DNA from: Prochlorococcus sp. AG-402-A21
Lineage (GTDB): Bacteria; Cyanobacteriota; Cyanobacteriia; PCC-6307; Cyanobiaceae
Direction: 5' to 3'
NCBI GenBank assembly: GCA_003279655.1
Contig: QCHI01000003.1
Coordinates: 1 to 34,640 of the forward strand
DNA: 34,640 bases
A program made the translations under genes and the position numbers. The notes beneath the pieces are model-generated. The model was not told the DNA's origin. It made no database searches and saw only the letters and a program-made list of their open reading frames with translations. This document shows positions 24,880 to 34,033 of the stretch, in pieces (position 1 is the stretch's first letter; every line of letters begins with the position of its first letter).

Positions 24880-25269
24880 ATGGGTCTAGGAATGCGCGGT
24901 TACTGGACATTAACTTGGTTTGGAATGATCTCAAATACACTTGCGATTCCTTTTATTGCCTATGTTGTTGGATCAGGACCTCCTCTTCAAACTGCCAATA
25001 TTACACTGGCTATTAGTCTTGCCTGGCCAGCTGCTGTAACTGGGATTGTTGCTTCAGCAGGCCTATTTGCTCAAAGAGGATGGGGTGTGATTTTATCAAT
25101 AGTTGCATTATCTATGACTCTTTCAGGAACTTTGCCTTACGGAATAATCAGATTAATTAAGGTGAATGATCTCCTTGGTATTAGTGGCTTATCATTGCTA
25201 ATTGCTTTACTTAATTTATTAGCTTTACTTTACTGGTGTAGAAGAGGTCATAGACGAATTAGGCTTTAA
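24880..25269 (+). CDS. Four-helix membrane protein of unknown function
   Basis: A 129-residue membrane protein with four predicted helices, at about 10-30, 41-64, 68-91 and 97-118, and a basic C-terminal tail (CRRGHRRIRL, 120-129) that should lie in the cytoplasm. The first loop is short and holds GSGPPLQTAN. No catalytic or binding motif is visible. The second in-frame ATG four codons later (MRGYWTLTW) is an alternative start. It follows the 79-residue unknown gene with a 42-base gap, so the two may form a small operon. It converges on the HD phosphohydrolase gene, 35 bases away. Function unknown. Confidence 0.7.
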   Translation: MGLGMRGYWTLTWFGMISNTLAIPFIAYVVGSGPPLQTANITLAISLAWPAAVTGIVASAGLFAQRGWGVILSIVALSMTLSGTLPYGIIRLIKVNDLLGISGLSLLIALLNLLALLYWCRRGHRRIRL

Positions 25270-25304
25270 CTTGTTTGGGGTTTTCCAATAAATCTAATAG
25301 CATT

Positions 25305-27404
25305 TTATCTTGAATTAAAGCTGGGATATTTTAATCGTCTGTGACGCATTCTTCTCCATACTGATACAAATGCCCTGAGTATTATTTCTATTTCTGCTCT
25401 CGTTAAACTACTTTCTTTAAGTTGGCCATCAATTTGACGAGATTGAATTATTTTTCTAACTGTTTTGCAAGCATCTTTATCTGAAGAGGAAGCATCTAGC
25501 GCTCTCAATGCGGCCTCGCATCCATCTGCAAGCATGAGAATCCCAGTTTCTTTGGAATGAGGAATAGGTCCTTTGTATCTGAAACGTTTTTCAGAAGCAG
25601 AGGGATCACTTTCCCTAGCTTTATGAAGAAAATATCCCATTTTTAAAGTACCTTGATGTTCTGGGATGAAATCAGCTATTGGTGATGGAAGTCGATATCT
25701 TCTCGCAAGCTTTAAACCTTCATCTACATGGGCTTGAAGAATATCGGCACTTTTATATGGGTTTTTAATTTCTTCATGTGGATTAATTCCATCTTTTTGA
25801 TTTTCAATAAACCAATTAGGAGCATGTAGTTTTCCTACGTCATGGTAGAGAGCTCCAGTTCTTATCAAATCAACATCAGCTCCTATGACTCTTGCCCCTT
25901 CCTCTGCAAGACTTAAAATTGTAAGTGTATGTTCAAATGTTCCTGGCGCTTCTCTAGATAAACGACGAAGTAAAGGACGTTCTTGATCGGCGAGCTCCAT
26001 TAATCTTGCTCTAGTAAGTAAACCAAATGTATTTTCTAATATGGGAATAATTAATATTGTTACCATTAAAATTGCACTTATAATAAGTGTTTCATTGAAA
26101 ATAGAATTAGGTTCGAAAGATATGTTGTTGAATTCTATATTCTTCTCTTTAATTATTTGATTGAAAATAAACCATTGTCCTAAAAGTGCACCAAAAGGTA
26201 TGAAAACGGCTATTTGAAGAACTTGTGCCCGGCTTCTCATCCTTCTACCTAAAAATGCAACAAATGAACCTGCAATACAAGCAATTATTAGTCTAACTTC
26301 ACTTGATCCATTAAGAGATGTTGGCCAGATAAGACTGGCAGCAGCTATCCACGCCAATGAAGTTGTTGTACCTATCCCTTGAGAAAGAAGTAGTGTGGGA
26401 GGCAATATTAATTGCATAGGACTTGCTAGAGGTCCAAGCCAATCTTTTGTTAATTGAACTAATAATAATAAAGCCAAAGATAGTAGTCCATGCCTAGCCT
26501 GTAACCTAGGCTTTTCTCTTCTCATTATCATAAGAAGTAACCCACAACTCCCCATTGATTCTGAGAAAGTTATTAACCACTTTAAGGGTCTTGGACTTCG
26601 GTTTACTTTGTTGAAATGCTCTAGAATATCAAATTCTTGTGAACTTATTGGCTCCCCTTTTTTTGATATTATTGTGCCTTCTTTAACTATTATTTTGTTT
26701 ATACCATCTTGATCAATTAAATTTTCAAGCAATAAGTTGGTTTTTAAGAGATCAACTTTTAAATTACTTTTTTTATAGAAACTACTTGATAATATTTTTG
26801 CACCTAATGATCTTTTAGGGGAATCTTTTGTACCTAGATTTATTAATTGAAGTGAAGAAGCTTTTTCAAGTTGATCAAGTGCAAGTGTATTAATAATTCC
26901 TTGGGAAAGCATTTTTTTTGAAGCATTTCTTATCTCTTCTTTCCATCCTTCCCATTCACTATCTGAAACATTAATCAGCCAACTTTTCTCTGCATTTGTT
27001 GTATTAAATTCATTTTTACCCACCTCAAAATCATTATCTTTTAAAGTACGAAGTTTTTTGATTTTTTGGAAAATGGTCTTTTCTAAATTATTGGATTCAT
27101 TCTTGTCTACTACTTGTACAAAATTTTCTTTTAAGCCTTGTTTCTTTTCTTTTAAAGCCTGCGTGTCTACTACCGTTGCATCTCTAGGCGCTATTTCATT
27201 GAATTGAGCAATATCTCCTGGTTTGAGATCGGGAACAGCAAGTAACTTATAACTAGAAAATATTGCTACTAATAGGCAGACCATTAATAAACCTAACTTG
27301 TCAGTGGCTGACCAGCGAAGTATTGGACGCCTGGGAGATTGACTCCCTAACCATATCCTCCAAATATTTTTTGGACTTGGTAATTTAGACACAGACTTGT
27401 TCAC
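25305..27404 (-). CDS. 7TM-HD family phosphohydrolase (PgpH/YqfF type, likely c-di-AMP phosphodiesterase)
   Basis: A 699-residue membrane protein with the layout of the 7TMR-HD family. It has an N-terminal helix (about 37-56), a long extracytoplasmic region (about 57-270) ending in the IVKEGTIISKKGEPIS segment typical of 7TMR-HDED, a bundle of membrane helices (about 275-460), and a cytoplasmic HD domain (about 470-690). The HD metal ligands are visible: His492 in GTFEHTLTI, His521-Asp522 in ALYHDVGKLHAPNW, His559 in LQAHVDEGL, His583 in PEHQG and Asp627 in MLADGCEAA. Known members (PgpH) hydrolyse cyclic di-AMP to pApA, and the same role is the best inference here. Start is GTG at 27404, 57 bases from divergent folD. 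Confidence 0.87.
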   Translation of the reverse strand: MNKSVSKLPSPKNIWRIWLGSQSPRRPILRWSATDKLGLLMVCLLVAIFSSYKLLAVPDLKPGDIAQFNEIAPRDATVVDTQALKEKKQGLKENFVQVVDKNESNNLEKTIFQKIKKLRTLKDNDFEVGKNEFNTTNAEKSWLINVSDSEWEGWKEEIRNASKKMLSQGIINTLALDQLEKASSLQLINLGTKDSPKRSLGAKILSSSFYKKSNLKVDLLKTNLLLENLIDQDGINKIIVKEGTIISKKGEPISSQEFDILEHFNKVNRSPRPLKWLITFSESMGSCGLLLMIMRREKPRLQARHGLLSLALLLLVQLTKDWLGPLASPMQLILPPTLLLSQGIGTTTSLAWIAAASLIWPTSLNGSSEVRLIIACIAGSFVAFLGRRMRSRAQVLQIAVFIPFGALLGQWFIFNQIIKEKNIEFNNISFEPNSIFNETLIISAILMVTILIIPILENTFGLLTRARLMELADQERPLLRRLSREAPGTFEHTLTILSLAEEGARVIGADVDLIRTGALYHDVGKLHAPNWFIENQKDGINPHEEIKNPYKSADILQAHVDEGLKLARRYRLPSPIADFIPEHQGTLKMGYFLHKARESDPSASEKRFRYKGPIPHSKETGILMLADGCEAALRALDASSSDKDACKTVRKIIQSRQIDGQLKESSLTRAEIEIILRAFVSVWRRMRHRRLKYPSFNSR

Positions 27405-27461
27405 CTACGCCTAGCAATAGGTTTAATGCGTTGATTTATTGAAATTGTATTCATTTTATTT

Positions 27462-28373
27462 ATGCCAAAAATTTTAGATGGTAAAAAACTCGCTCAGGAG
27501 ATTGAATTCAAACTTCAACAGGCTATCGAATCTGGTTTGGAAGTTGCGGAAAGACCTCCTGGTCTTGCTGTCCTTAGAGTTGGTAATGATCCTGCCAGTG
27601 GAGTTTATGTCAATTACAAGGAAAAAGCATGTAATCGAATAGGTGTTAGAAGTTTTGCAAAGCATTTAAAAGAAGATATTTCATTGGAGGAACTGACAAA
27701 AACCATTAACAGCTTGAATCAAGAAAAGAATGTTGATGGAATTTTATTGCAACTTCCATTACCCTCTCATCTTGATGAGTCTACGTTGCTAAGGAGTATT
27801 GATCCTGATAAGGATGCTGATGGATTACACCCTTTGAATCTAGGAAGATTAATAAAAGGAGAAAAAGGCCCGAGATCGTGTACACCTGCAGGTGTTATGT
27901 CACTTCTTAAAAGAAATCAAATCAAAATTGAAGGGAAAAGAGCAGTAGTTGTTGGACGTAGCATTCTAGTTGGAAAGCCTATGGCTTTAATGCTTGAAGC
28001 TGCAAATGCCACTGTCACGATTGCTCATTCAAGGACTAGAGATTTACCTTCCTTAACTAGGGAAGCCGATTTACTTGTCGTAGCAGCTGGCAAGCCATAT
28101 CTGATTGGTAAAAACCATGTCAGCGATAATTGCGTAGTTATTGATGTAGGCATTCACAGACTTCCCCCAGATCAAGAAAATACAAAAGAGCTCACAAAAA
28201 CCAAACTTTGTGGAGATGTAAAGATATTTGAAATTGAAGATAAAGTAGCAGCTTATTCTCCTGTACCTGGCGGCGTAGGGCCTATGACAGTAACAATGCT
28301 GTTAGCAAATACCGTTGATAGGTGGCAGAAACATTGTGGATTACCTTTAACTATTAGTCATTTACTTCCATGA
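27462..28373 (+). CDS. folD: Bifunctional methylenetetrahydrofolate dehydrogenase / methenyl-THF cyclohydrolase
   Basis: FolD interconverts 5,10-methylene-, methenyl- and 10-formyl-tetrahydrofolate, supplying one-carbon units for purines and initiator tRNA. The 303-residue protein has the substrate motif [17 protein letters not shown] (46-62), with Tyr49 and catalytic Lys53. [13 protein letters not shown] (about 91-103) and the [15 protein letters not shown] stretch (116-130) follow. The NADP-binding part includes [17 protein letters not shown], and the C-terminal [15 protein letters not shown] motif closes the active site. Length is standard. It is divergent from the HD phosphohydrolase and lies 42 bases upstream of crtE on the same strand. 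Confidence 0.97.
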   Translation: MPKILDGKKLAQEIEFKLQQAIESGLEVAERPPGLAVLRVGNDPASGVYVNYKEKACNRIGVRSFAKHLKEDISLEELTKTINSLNQEKNVDGILLQLPLPSHLDESTLLRSIDPDKDADGLHPLNLGRLIKGEKGPRSCTPAGVMSLLKRNQIKIEGKRAVVVGRSILVGKPMALMLEAANATVTIAHSRTRDLPSLTREADLLVVAAGKPYLIGKNHVSDNCVVIDVGIHRLPPDQENTKELTKTKLCGDVKIFEIEDKVAAYSPVPGGVGPMTVTMLLANTVDRWQKHCGLPLTISHLLP

Positions 28374-28415
28374 ATCACGATGTCCTGAGAGAATTGGTGG
28401 GAATCGATTTTTTGC

Positions 28416-29315
28416 ATGCAGGAAGCAATCGCTTCTTTTGACTTCGCTGAGTATCTAGAGAACGCTAGAGCTCGCGTTGAAGATGCGCTGGATGCGTCTC
28501 TGGGCCCTGAAAAGCCAGAAAAATTAAGAGAATCTATGCGCTATTCCCTTTTGGCGGGAGGGAAGAGATTAAGACCAATACTTTGTCTTGCTGCCTGCGA
28601 ACTTGCTGGAGGCGAAGTTGAAAAAGCGCTGCCTACAGCAGTTGCTTTGGAAATGATTCATACAATGTCTCTTATACATGACGACCTACCTTCAATGGAT
28701 AATGACGATCTTCGTCGAGGGCGTCCAACCAATCACAAAGTCTACGGAGATGCGGTAGCCATACTTGCTGGGGATGCTCTATTGACTAGAGCTTTTGAGA
28801 TGGTATCAATTCGAACAGAGGGAATACCTTCAGAGAGATTATTGAAAATAGTTGGTGAACTTTCTTTAGTGGCAGGTGCTCCTGGACTAGTGGGAGGACA
28901 AGTAGTCGATCTCGATTGTGAAGGGAGAGAAGTCGATCTAGAAACTTTGGAGTACATTCACCTTCATAAAACAGGTGCTCTGCTCAAGGCATGTGTCACT
29001 TGCGGAGCATTGATTGGAGGAGCGGATGAGAAGCTTTTGGAAGCACTAAGTGTTTATGCGAGAGGGATTGGCTTGGCATTTCAAATAATTGATGACATTC
29101 TTGATGTAACAGCAAGTAGTGAAGTATTGGGTAAAACAGCAGGAAAGGATTTAATTGCTGATAAGACTACTTATCCCAAATTACTTGGTCTTGATGAATC
29201 AAGAAGGAGAGCAGATCTTTTAGTCGCTAAAGCAAAAAATGCGCTTAATCCTTGGCCAGAAAAATCAAAACCTCTTCTTGCATTGGCTGATTACATCACA
29301 AGTAGAGATAGATGA
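28416..29315 (+). CDS. crtE: Geranylgeranyl diphosphate synthase
   Basis: This prenyltransferase condenses isopentenyl diphosphate with allylic diphosphates up to C20, feeding carotenoids, the phytyl tail of chlorophyll and quinones. The 299-residue protein has [16 protein letters not shown] (48-63), the first Asp-rich motif [11 protein letters not shown] (88-98) and the second DDILD (226-230). Two residues lie between the metal-binding Asp pairs of the first motif (DDLPSMD), the form usual in bacterial type II FPP/GGPP synthases. [15 protein letters not shown] (184-198) and KTAGKD (about 241) complete the family pattern. Product length is inferred from the cyanobacterial context. Its stop overlaps the start of the next gene by 4 bp (ATGA). 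Confidence 0.94.
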   Translation: MQEAIASFDFAEYLENARARVEDALDASLGPEKPEKLRESMRYSLLAGGKRLRPILCLAACELAGGEVEKALPTAVALEMIHTMSLIHDDLPSMDNDDLRRGRPTNHKVYGDAVAILAGDALLTRAFEMVSIRTEGIPSERLLKIVGELSLVAGAPGLVGGQVVDLDCEGREVDLETLEYIHLHKTGALLKACVTCGALIGGADEKLLEALSVYARGIGLAFQIIDDILDVTASSEVLGKTAGKDLIADKTTYPKLLGLDESRRRADLLVAKAKNALNPWPEKSKPLLALADYITSRDR

Positions 29316-29827
29316 ATCTTAATTCAGATTTCGAATTTCAATTTATTTATATTCTTGATAATGCTGTATTGGCCTGGGGCCTAGCAGCATGTGGACTTGC
29401 TCAATTTTCTAAATTATTATTTGAATTGATTTTTAAGCAAAGGTGGAGACCGTCAGTACTTATCGAAACAGGAGGGATGCCTTCAAGTCATTCTGCTTTG
29501 GTGACAGGAACAGCTGCAGGAGTTGGTCTTCAGCTTGGTTTTAATGATCCAGTATTTGCTTTGGCTTCAACAATTGCTTTTATTGTGATGTACGACGCTT
29601 CAGGAATAAGAAGATCGGCAGGCTTAACAGCAGCAAAAGTTAATCAAATCACAAAAAATAATTCCAATGAATTGTCTTCAGAAACTACTTTAAAAGAATC
29701 TTTGGGGCACACAAAAATCGAGGTATTGGTAGGAAGTCTTCTTGGACCAACTGTTGCTTTGCCAGGTATTTTCTTTATTGGTTCCCCTTTGCATATTTTG
29801 CAAATGATTGGATTAGTTTCTTTGTGA
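29312..29827 (+). CDS. Divergent PAP2 family membrane protein (DUF212)
   Basis: A 171-residue membrane protein of the DUF212 / divergent PAP2 family. It keeps pieces reminiscent of PAP2 phosphatases: a Lys/Arg-Pro motif in [10 protein letters not shown] (41-50), [13 protein letters not shown] (54-66) in the PSGH position, [11 protein letters not shown] (94-104), and [12 protein letters not shown] (130-141), whose His could serve as the second catalytic histidine. Helices lie at about 15-37, 62-76, 80-97 and 139-168. No substrate is established for this family. Position directly after crtE with a 4-bp overlap suggests, as inference only, a prenyl or lipid diphosphate substrate. The ATG lies inside the crtE stop region, and the helicase GTG overlaps its own stop. 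Confidence 0.88.
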   Translation: MNLNSDFEFQFIYILDNAVLAWGLAACGLAQFSKLLFELIFKQRWRPSVLIETGGMPSSHSALVTGTAAGVGLQLGFNDPVFALASTIAFIVMYDASGIRRSAGLTAAKVNQITKNNSNELSSETTLKESLGHTKIEVLVGSLLGPTVALPGIFFIGSPLHILQMIGLVSL

Positions 29828-31284
29828 AAGAAGTAAAAGAAAAAGAGGATTGTGTTTTTTTAACTAAGGACCAAGAAAAATCTCTTAAATTATTCTGTGA
29901 ATGGCTAAAGGCCCCATATTCCTTTAAACCCTTTGTAATGAAAGGTTTTGCAGGTAGCGGCAAAACATATTTATCGATGAAATTATTAAAAAAGGTCGAT
30001 GAGTTAGGTTTGTGTTGGACCGTGGTTGCTCCAACTCATAAAGCTGTAGGTGTATTAAGAGAGGGTCTGAAAAATGAATCTATTCAACCCACATGGTTCC
30101 CCTCTACCATTCACCGCTTGCTTCGACTTAAGTTAAAAAGACAGGCGGATGTAGAAATATGTGAAAAAACTGATCAAACCGATAACTCTTTGGAAAATTT
30201 AGGACTTGTTTTAATTGATGAGGCATCAATGATTGATTCCAAATTATTGGAGATAACTCTTGAATGCGCAAGATGTAACTCTACTAGATTGGTTTTTGTT
30301 GGTGATCCTGCTCAACTCCCGCCAGTGGGAGAAAGTTCTAGCTCAGTTTTTTTAATGAAAAGAGCTGTAAATACTGAGCTTAGGGAAGTTGTGCGTCATC
30401 AAGGACCTGTTCTTAAATTGGCAAAAATAATTAGAGACGGGCAAATCCCTTGTAATCAGCCACCAATTGTGCCAGTTATTAATACTAAGAAAGGTAATGT
30501 TGGAATATTAGATAGAACAAGTTGGCTTGAAAGAGCCAAATCAGCACTGAGGTTGTCTTCCTTAGAGGATGATTACGATAGAGCAAGAATTTTGTGTTAT
30601 ACGAATCGCATTGTTGACAATTTGGTTCCTCATGCAAGAAGAGCTATTCATGGTGATATGGCAGATCAATACCAGGTTTTACCTGGGGAGGTTTTAATAA
30701 GCCGTAAAGCTGTAATGGTAAATGCGTCTTTAAATGAGGATGAGCTTGGAGAAGACCCAGATATTTTGATTAGTTCCAATAGAGAGATGGTTGTAGAAGA
30801 TGTGATTCCAAATAGTTTTGACTTGGCCTCTTTAGGCATCTGTCAAGATTTTGACAATCCTTTGCCTGTTATTGAAACTCAGATAGCTAAAGTTAGCTGT
30901 GATCAAAAAGAATTTTCTTTGAGGTTGATTCCCCAAATAGGTTCTAAATCTCGCGGTGATTTGGACCTCTCTTTGAATGAATTGAGCAATCTGGCAAGAG
31001 AAAGAGGGAAAAAAAATAGTGCTTCGATTTGGAAACTTTTCTTTTTTATCAGAGATTCATTCGCATCTTTAGGTCCTGCTTCTGTCCTTACAATTCACAG
31101 GAGTCAAGGAAGTACTTTTGGAGAAGTGTTCATAACTTCTGATGTATTTTGGCCTAAAGATCTTGAATTTAGAAGAAGGCTTGTATATGTTGCTGTAAGC
31201 AGAGCGAGTAAAGCGGTATGGATTGTTGGTGATAATACAAACAAGACTAATCAAGGTCTTTTAGAGAAATTATTAACCGAGTAA
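29824..31284 (+). CDS. RecD-like superfamily 1 DNA helicase
   Basis: A 486-residue ATP-dependent helicase of superfamily 1B (RecD/Dda-like). Walker A is KGFAGSGKTYLS (40-51). Motif Ia reads VVAPTHKAVG (67-76), Walker B LVLIDEASMID (128-138) and motif III FVGDPAQLPPVG (about 158-169). The C-terminal UvrD_C_2 fold includes VLTIHRSQGSTFGEVF (about 417-432) and RLVYVAVSRAS (about 445-455). It lacks the N-terminal RecBC-interaction part of RecD and is shorter than RecD2, closer to the phage Dda layout. A role in recombination or fork repair is likely, but no partner is visible here. Start is GTG at 29824, overlapping the preceding stop by 4 bp. It converges on cobB. Confidence 0.9.
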   Translation: MKEVKEKEDCVFLTKDQEKSLKLFCEWLKAPYSFKPFVMKGFAGSGKTYLSMKLLKKVDELGLCWTVVAPTHKAVGVLREGLKNESIQPTWFPSTIHRLLRLKLKRQADVEICEKTDQTDNSLENLGLVLIDEASMIDSKLLEITLECARCNSTRLVFVGDPAQLPPVGESSSSVFLMKRAVNTELREVVRHQGPVLKLAKIIRDGQIPCNQPPIVPVINTKKGNVGILDRTSWLERAKSALRLSSLEDDYDRARILCYTNRIVDNLVPHARRAIHGDMADQYQVLPGEVLISRKAVMVNASLNEDELGEDPDILISSNREMVVEDVIPNSFDLASLGICQDFDNPLPVIETQIAKVSCDQKEFSLRLIPQIGSKSRGDLDLSLNELSNLARERGKKNSASIWKLFFFIRDSFASLGPASVLTIHRSQGSTFGEVFITSDVFWPKDLEFRRRLVYVAVSRASKAVWIVGDNTNKTNQGLLEKLLTE

Positions 31285-31318
31285 TTTAGAAAATCTTATT
31301 TTTAAAAACAGTTTTACT

Positions 31319-32674
31319 TTAGGCAAACTTCATAATGCTTCTCTTCCAATTTTCTAGAATAAGAGGTGAACTTGCCCAATGAAGGTGTATCCAACTTGCA
31401 TGAATTAAATGATTACAAAAACCTTCATTTTTAATATCTATATTCCATCCTTTGATATCCCATAGTGGATTTATGTTTGAATTATACTTTTCATTAATTA
31501 TTTCCCAGCGATGAAATTCATGTCCGATGAATTTATTTCCAGGAATTGCAATAGGACTGTTGTTTTTACTGGTTGCTTCTCTATAACCAATTTTTAAATT
31601 ACCTTTTTTAACCTTAAAAGGTAGTACTCCAGACATTAAATGTTCTTTCCCTTCAATATCAAATATACTTTTACCCAAAAGCATCAGTCCGCCACATTCG
31701 GCATATATAGGAAACTTTTTTGAAAATATTTTTATTGAGTTAAGGCTTTTTGTTGAATTACTCAATTGGTTTGCATGTTGCTCTGGAAAACCACCAGGTA
31801 TTATTAACCCTTTGGCTTCTTTTGGAATCTGTTCGTTTTCAAGAGGTTTCCAAGTAATTGTTGGCATACCGTTTTCTTCTAATAATTCTTTTGTTTCTTG
31901 GTACTTAAAATGGAAAGCATCATCTTCAGCAATAGCAATTGGGTGAATCAATCCTGGTGCTTTCTTTGGTAAAAAGCTAATTGTTTTGTTGTTAGATGCT
32001 GGAGGTAATAAAAGCTTTCTAAAACTTTTGATGTCAAGATAATCTTGGGCTATTGATGCCCATTTCTTAACTTTAATTTCTAAATCCAGAATTTCATGAG
32101 CTGGAGCTAAACCTAAATGCCTTACTGGAAGATGTAAGTCTTTGCAATTAGGAATGCAACCTAATGACTTTATATTGATGCGATTAAGAACTTCCAATAA
32201 TATTTTTTCATGTCTAGGACTTTGAACATTATTGAGAACAACCCCTGCAATTTTTAATTCTTTATCATGTTCTGTAAATCCTTTTATTAAAGCTGCTATT
32301 GACGCTGCCTTCCCTCTGGAATCAACAATAAGGATTACTGGCAAACTTAAAACTTTAGCTAATTCAGCTGTGCTACCTTTTGAATTACTTCCAATTCCAT
32401 CGAATAACCCCATCACCCCTTCGATAAAAGAATAATCAGTTAATCCTCCAAAGTGATTGAAATTTTCTTTAACCCAATTTTCACCAGAGAGAATTAAATC
32501 AAGATTTCGGCAAGTTTTTTTTGAAACTGCTGTGAGTTGTTGAGGGTCTAAATAATCAGGTCCAACTTTAAAAGTCTGGACTGTTTTATTTATACTTTTT
32601 AACCAAGAAATTAAAAGGAGACTTAAAAGGGTTTTACCACTATTACTAGATATACCAGAGATTATGCATGCCAT
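31319..32674 (-). CDS. cobB: Cobyrinate a,c-diamide synthase
   Basis: This enzyme (CobB/CbiA) amidates the a and c side chains of cobyrinate with glutamine and ATP in B12-type corrinoid synthesis; Prochlorococcus makes pseudocobalamin. The 451-residue protein has an N-terminal P-loop domain with SGISSNSGKTLL (6-17), the FKVGPDYLDPQQL segment (35-47), and EGVMGLFDGIG (85-95). The C-terminal class I amidotransferase-like domain has LIIPGGFPEQHA (290-301), the nucleophile Cys327 in YAECGGLMLLG, and a His in the HASWIHLHWAS end. Length is typical. It begins seven bases after opcA, so zwf, opcA and cobB probably form one transcript. Confidence 0.94.
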   Translation of the reverse strand: MACIISGISSNSGKTLLSLLLISWLKSINKTVQTFKVGPDYLDPQQLTAVSKKTCRNLDLILSGENWVKENFNHFGGLTDYSFIEGVMGLFDGIGSNSKGSTAELAKVLSLPVILIVDSRGKAASIAALIKGFTEHDKELKIAGVVLNNVQSPRHEKILLEVLNRINIKSLGCIPNCKDLHLPVRHLGLAPAHEILDLEIKVKKWASIAQDYLDIKSFRKLLLPPASNNKTISFLPKKAPGLIHPIAIAEDDAFHFKYQETKELLEENGMPTITWKPLENEQIPKEAKGLIIPGGFPEQHANQLSNSTKSLNSIKIFSKKFPIYAECGGLMLLGKSIFDIEGKEHLMSGVLPFKVKKGNLKIGYREATSKNNSPIAIPGNKFIGHEFHRWEIINEKYNSNINPLWDIKGWNIDIKNEGFCNHLIHASWIHLHWASSPLILENWKRSIMKFA

Positions 32675-32681
32675 TTAAAGA

Positions 32682-33995
32682 CTATAACTCGTTGAATTGA
32701 TTAATTAAATCAAGCATTTGTTTCGCTATTGGTGCTGCACTAGCAAGTAAAGGGCTCGTATTACCTCTACTGCTGGAGAGTAAGCGAGCAACATCATTTT
32801 CTAAAGAATTTTTTTGAATAGGAACGACTTGTTCAATAAGTTCCATTCTTGCCATTCCCCCAGCTTCTAATCTCATACATTCCCCAGATTCTGATGCGAG
32901 GATTACACAAATATCATTGTTTTGTTTGTTTTTAGCTTTTGCAATTAATCTCAAACCAACTATTTGACCAGGATTTATGCTTGGCATGCCAATAGGTAGG
33001 GATGTAATACCAACTTCAACAAGATTTTTGTCAGGGCGAAGATAAGTAACTTTCAGCTGATCTTTTTTTGAGAAGATGCAATTTTCAAGTTTCCAATTGA
33101 GGCGATCAGCAATCCATGCAGCAAGTAAAAGACCTTGAACTGTTTGCGAGCCTTCAATATCGATGTCAATTTTTTGTAAGTTATTAAGAGCATCTCTTCT
33201 TTGAAGTGGATCAAATACCATCGCTAAAGTTTCTCTCCATGCTCTAAGACGAAGCCAATTTAGGTCGTTAACAGCTTGACCAGATTGAATTCTTTGAAGT
33301 AATAAATTTAAGCAGACTTCTGGTTCACCTAGCGCAGTGTCAATAATTAATCTTCGATTTGGGAGCGCTAGAGCATTAAGAAATTCAGGGGCTTCATCAA
33401 TTCTTCCATTCCACCACAACCAAGAGGGAAGTTCATTAGGAACAAGAGTTTCAACAATTTCAAGTCCATCATTGATTGCGGCTTTATTACCTCTTAAAAC
33501 AATTACGTCGCCACAAGCTGTTTTACCGCCACCTTCTTCAGGAAGAGGACAATATGCTGCTACTAAAGTTTCTAAATTATTTTCATTTTCAATTGTTGGT
33601 GCAATAGTTATAAATCTTCTAGGTTGCAAATTACTTATTGAGGTGTCAATGTGTTGCCCCCTCAAGTCTTCTACATTTTTAATTAACTCTTCAGATTGAA
33701 TTGCAGATTGAACTCTGAAATCTAGTGGTGAGGTGCTGTTAGGTAGATTTCCTTTTAAAATAATTTCTCTTGCAGCTTCTATAAGATCGTTCCTTTGACT
33801 ACCTACTACTGGGCCAGATATTTTTCCGGTTTTGACTAATTTTTGTTCAATCCAAGCAGGTTGCCAGACAATTAAACAAAAAGTGTTAGCTCCTTTATCT
33901 CCTCTCTCGTCATGAGACCAGAGTTGCTCAAGATAAGTAGGGATTTCGGCTGGAGGTAACTGAAGAGGAGTTTGTAGCGTTAATTGAGGAGACAT
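32682..33995 (-). CDS. opcA: Glucose-6-phosphate dehydrogenase assembly protein OpcA
   Basis: OpcA is a cyanobacterial (and actinobacterial) protein that binds glucose-6-phosphate dehydrogenase and promotes its active oligomer, and so helps set flux through the oxidative pentose phosphate pathway in the dark. The 437-residue protein begins MSPQLTLQTPLQLPPAEIPTYLEQLW in the manner of the family. It has RGANTFCLIVWQP-like (34-46 region) and the AWREALAMVFDPLQRR-type segment (here AWRETLAMVFDPLQRRDAL, about 252-270). No enzymatic motif is expected. The assignment is supported strongly by its position 38 bases downstream of zwf on the same strand, the classic zwf-opcA arrangement. Confidence 0.93.
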   Translation of the reverse strand: MSPQLTLQTPLQLPPAEIPTYLEQLWSHDERGDKGANTFCLIVWQPAWIEQKLVKTGKISGPVVGSQRNDLIEAAREIILKGNLPNSTSPLDFRVQSAIQSEELIKNVEDLRGQHIDTSISNLQPRRFITIAPTIENENNLETLVAAYCPLPEEGGGKTACGDVIVLRGNKAAINDGLEIVETLVPNELPSWLWWNGRIDEAPEFLNALALPNRRLIIDTALGEPEVCLNLLLQRIQSGQAVNDLNWLRLRAWRETLAMVFDPLQRRDALNNLQKIDIDIEGSQTVQGLLLAAWIADRLNWKLENCIFSKKDQLKVTYLRPDKNLVEVGITSLPIGMPSINPGQIVGLRLIAKAKNKQNNDICVILASESGECMRLEAGGMARMELIEQVVPIQKNSLENDVARLLSSSRGNTSPLLASAAPIAKQMLDLINQFNEL

Positions 33996-34033
33996 TTAAT
34001 TTGGTTCGAATAAAAGATTTAGGTTAAATTTTT

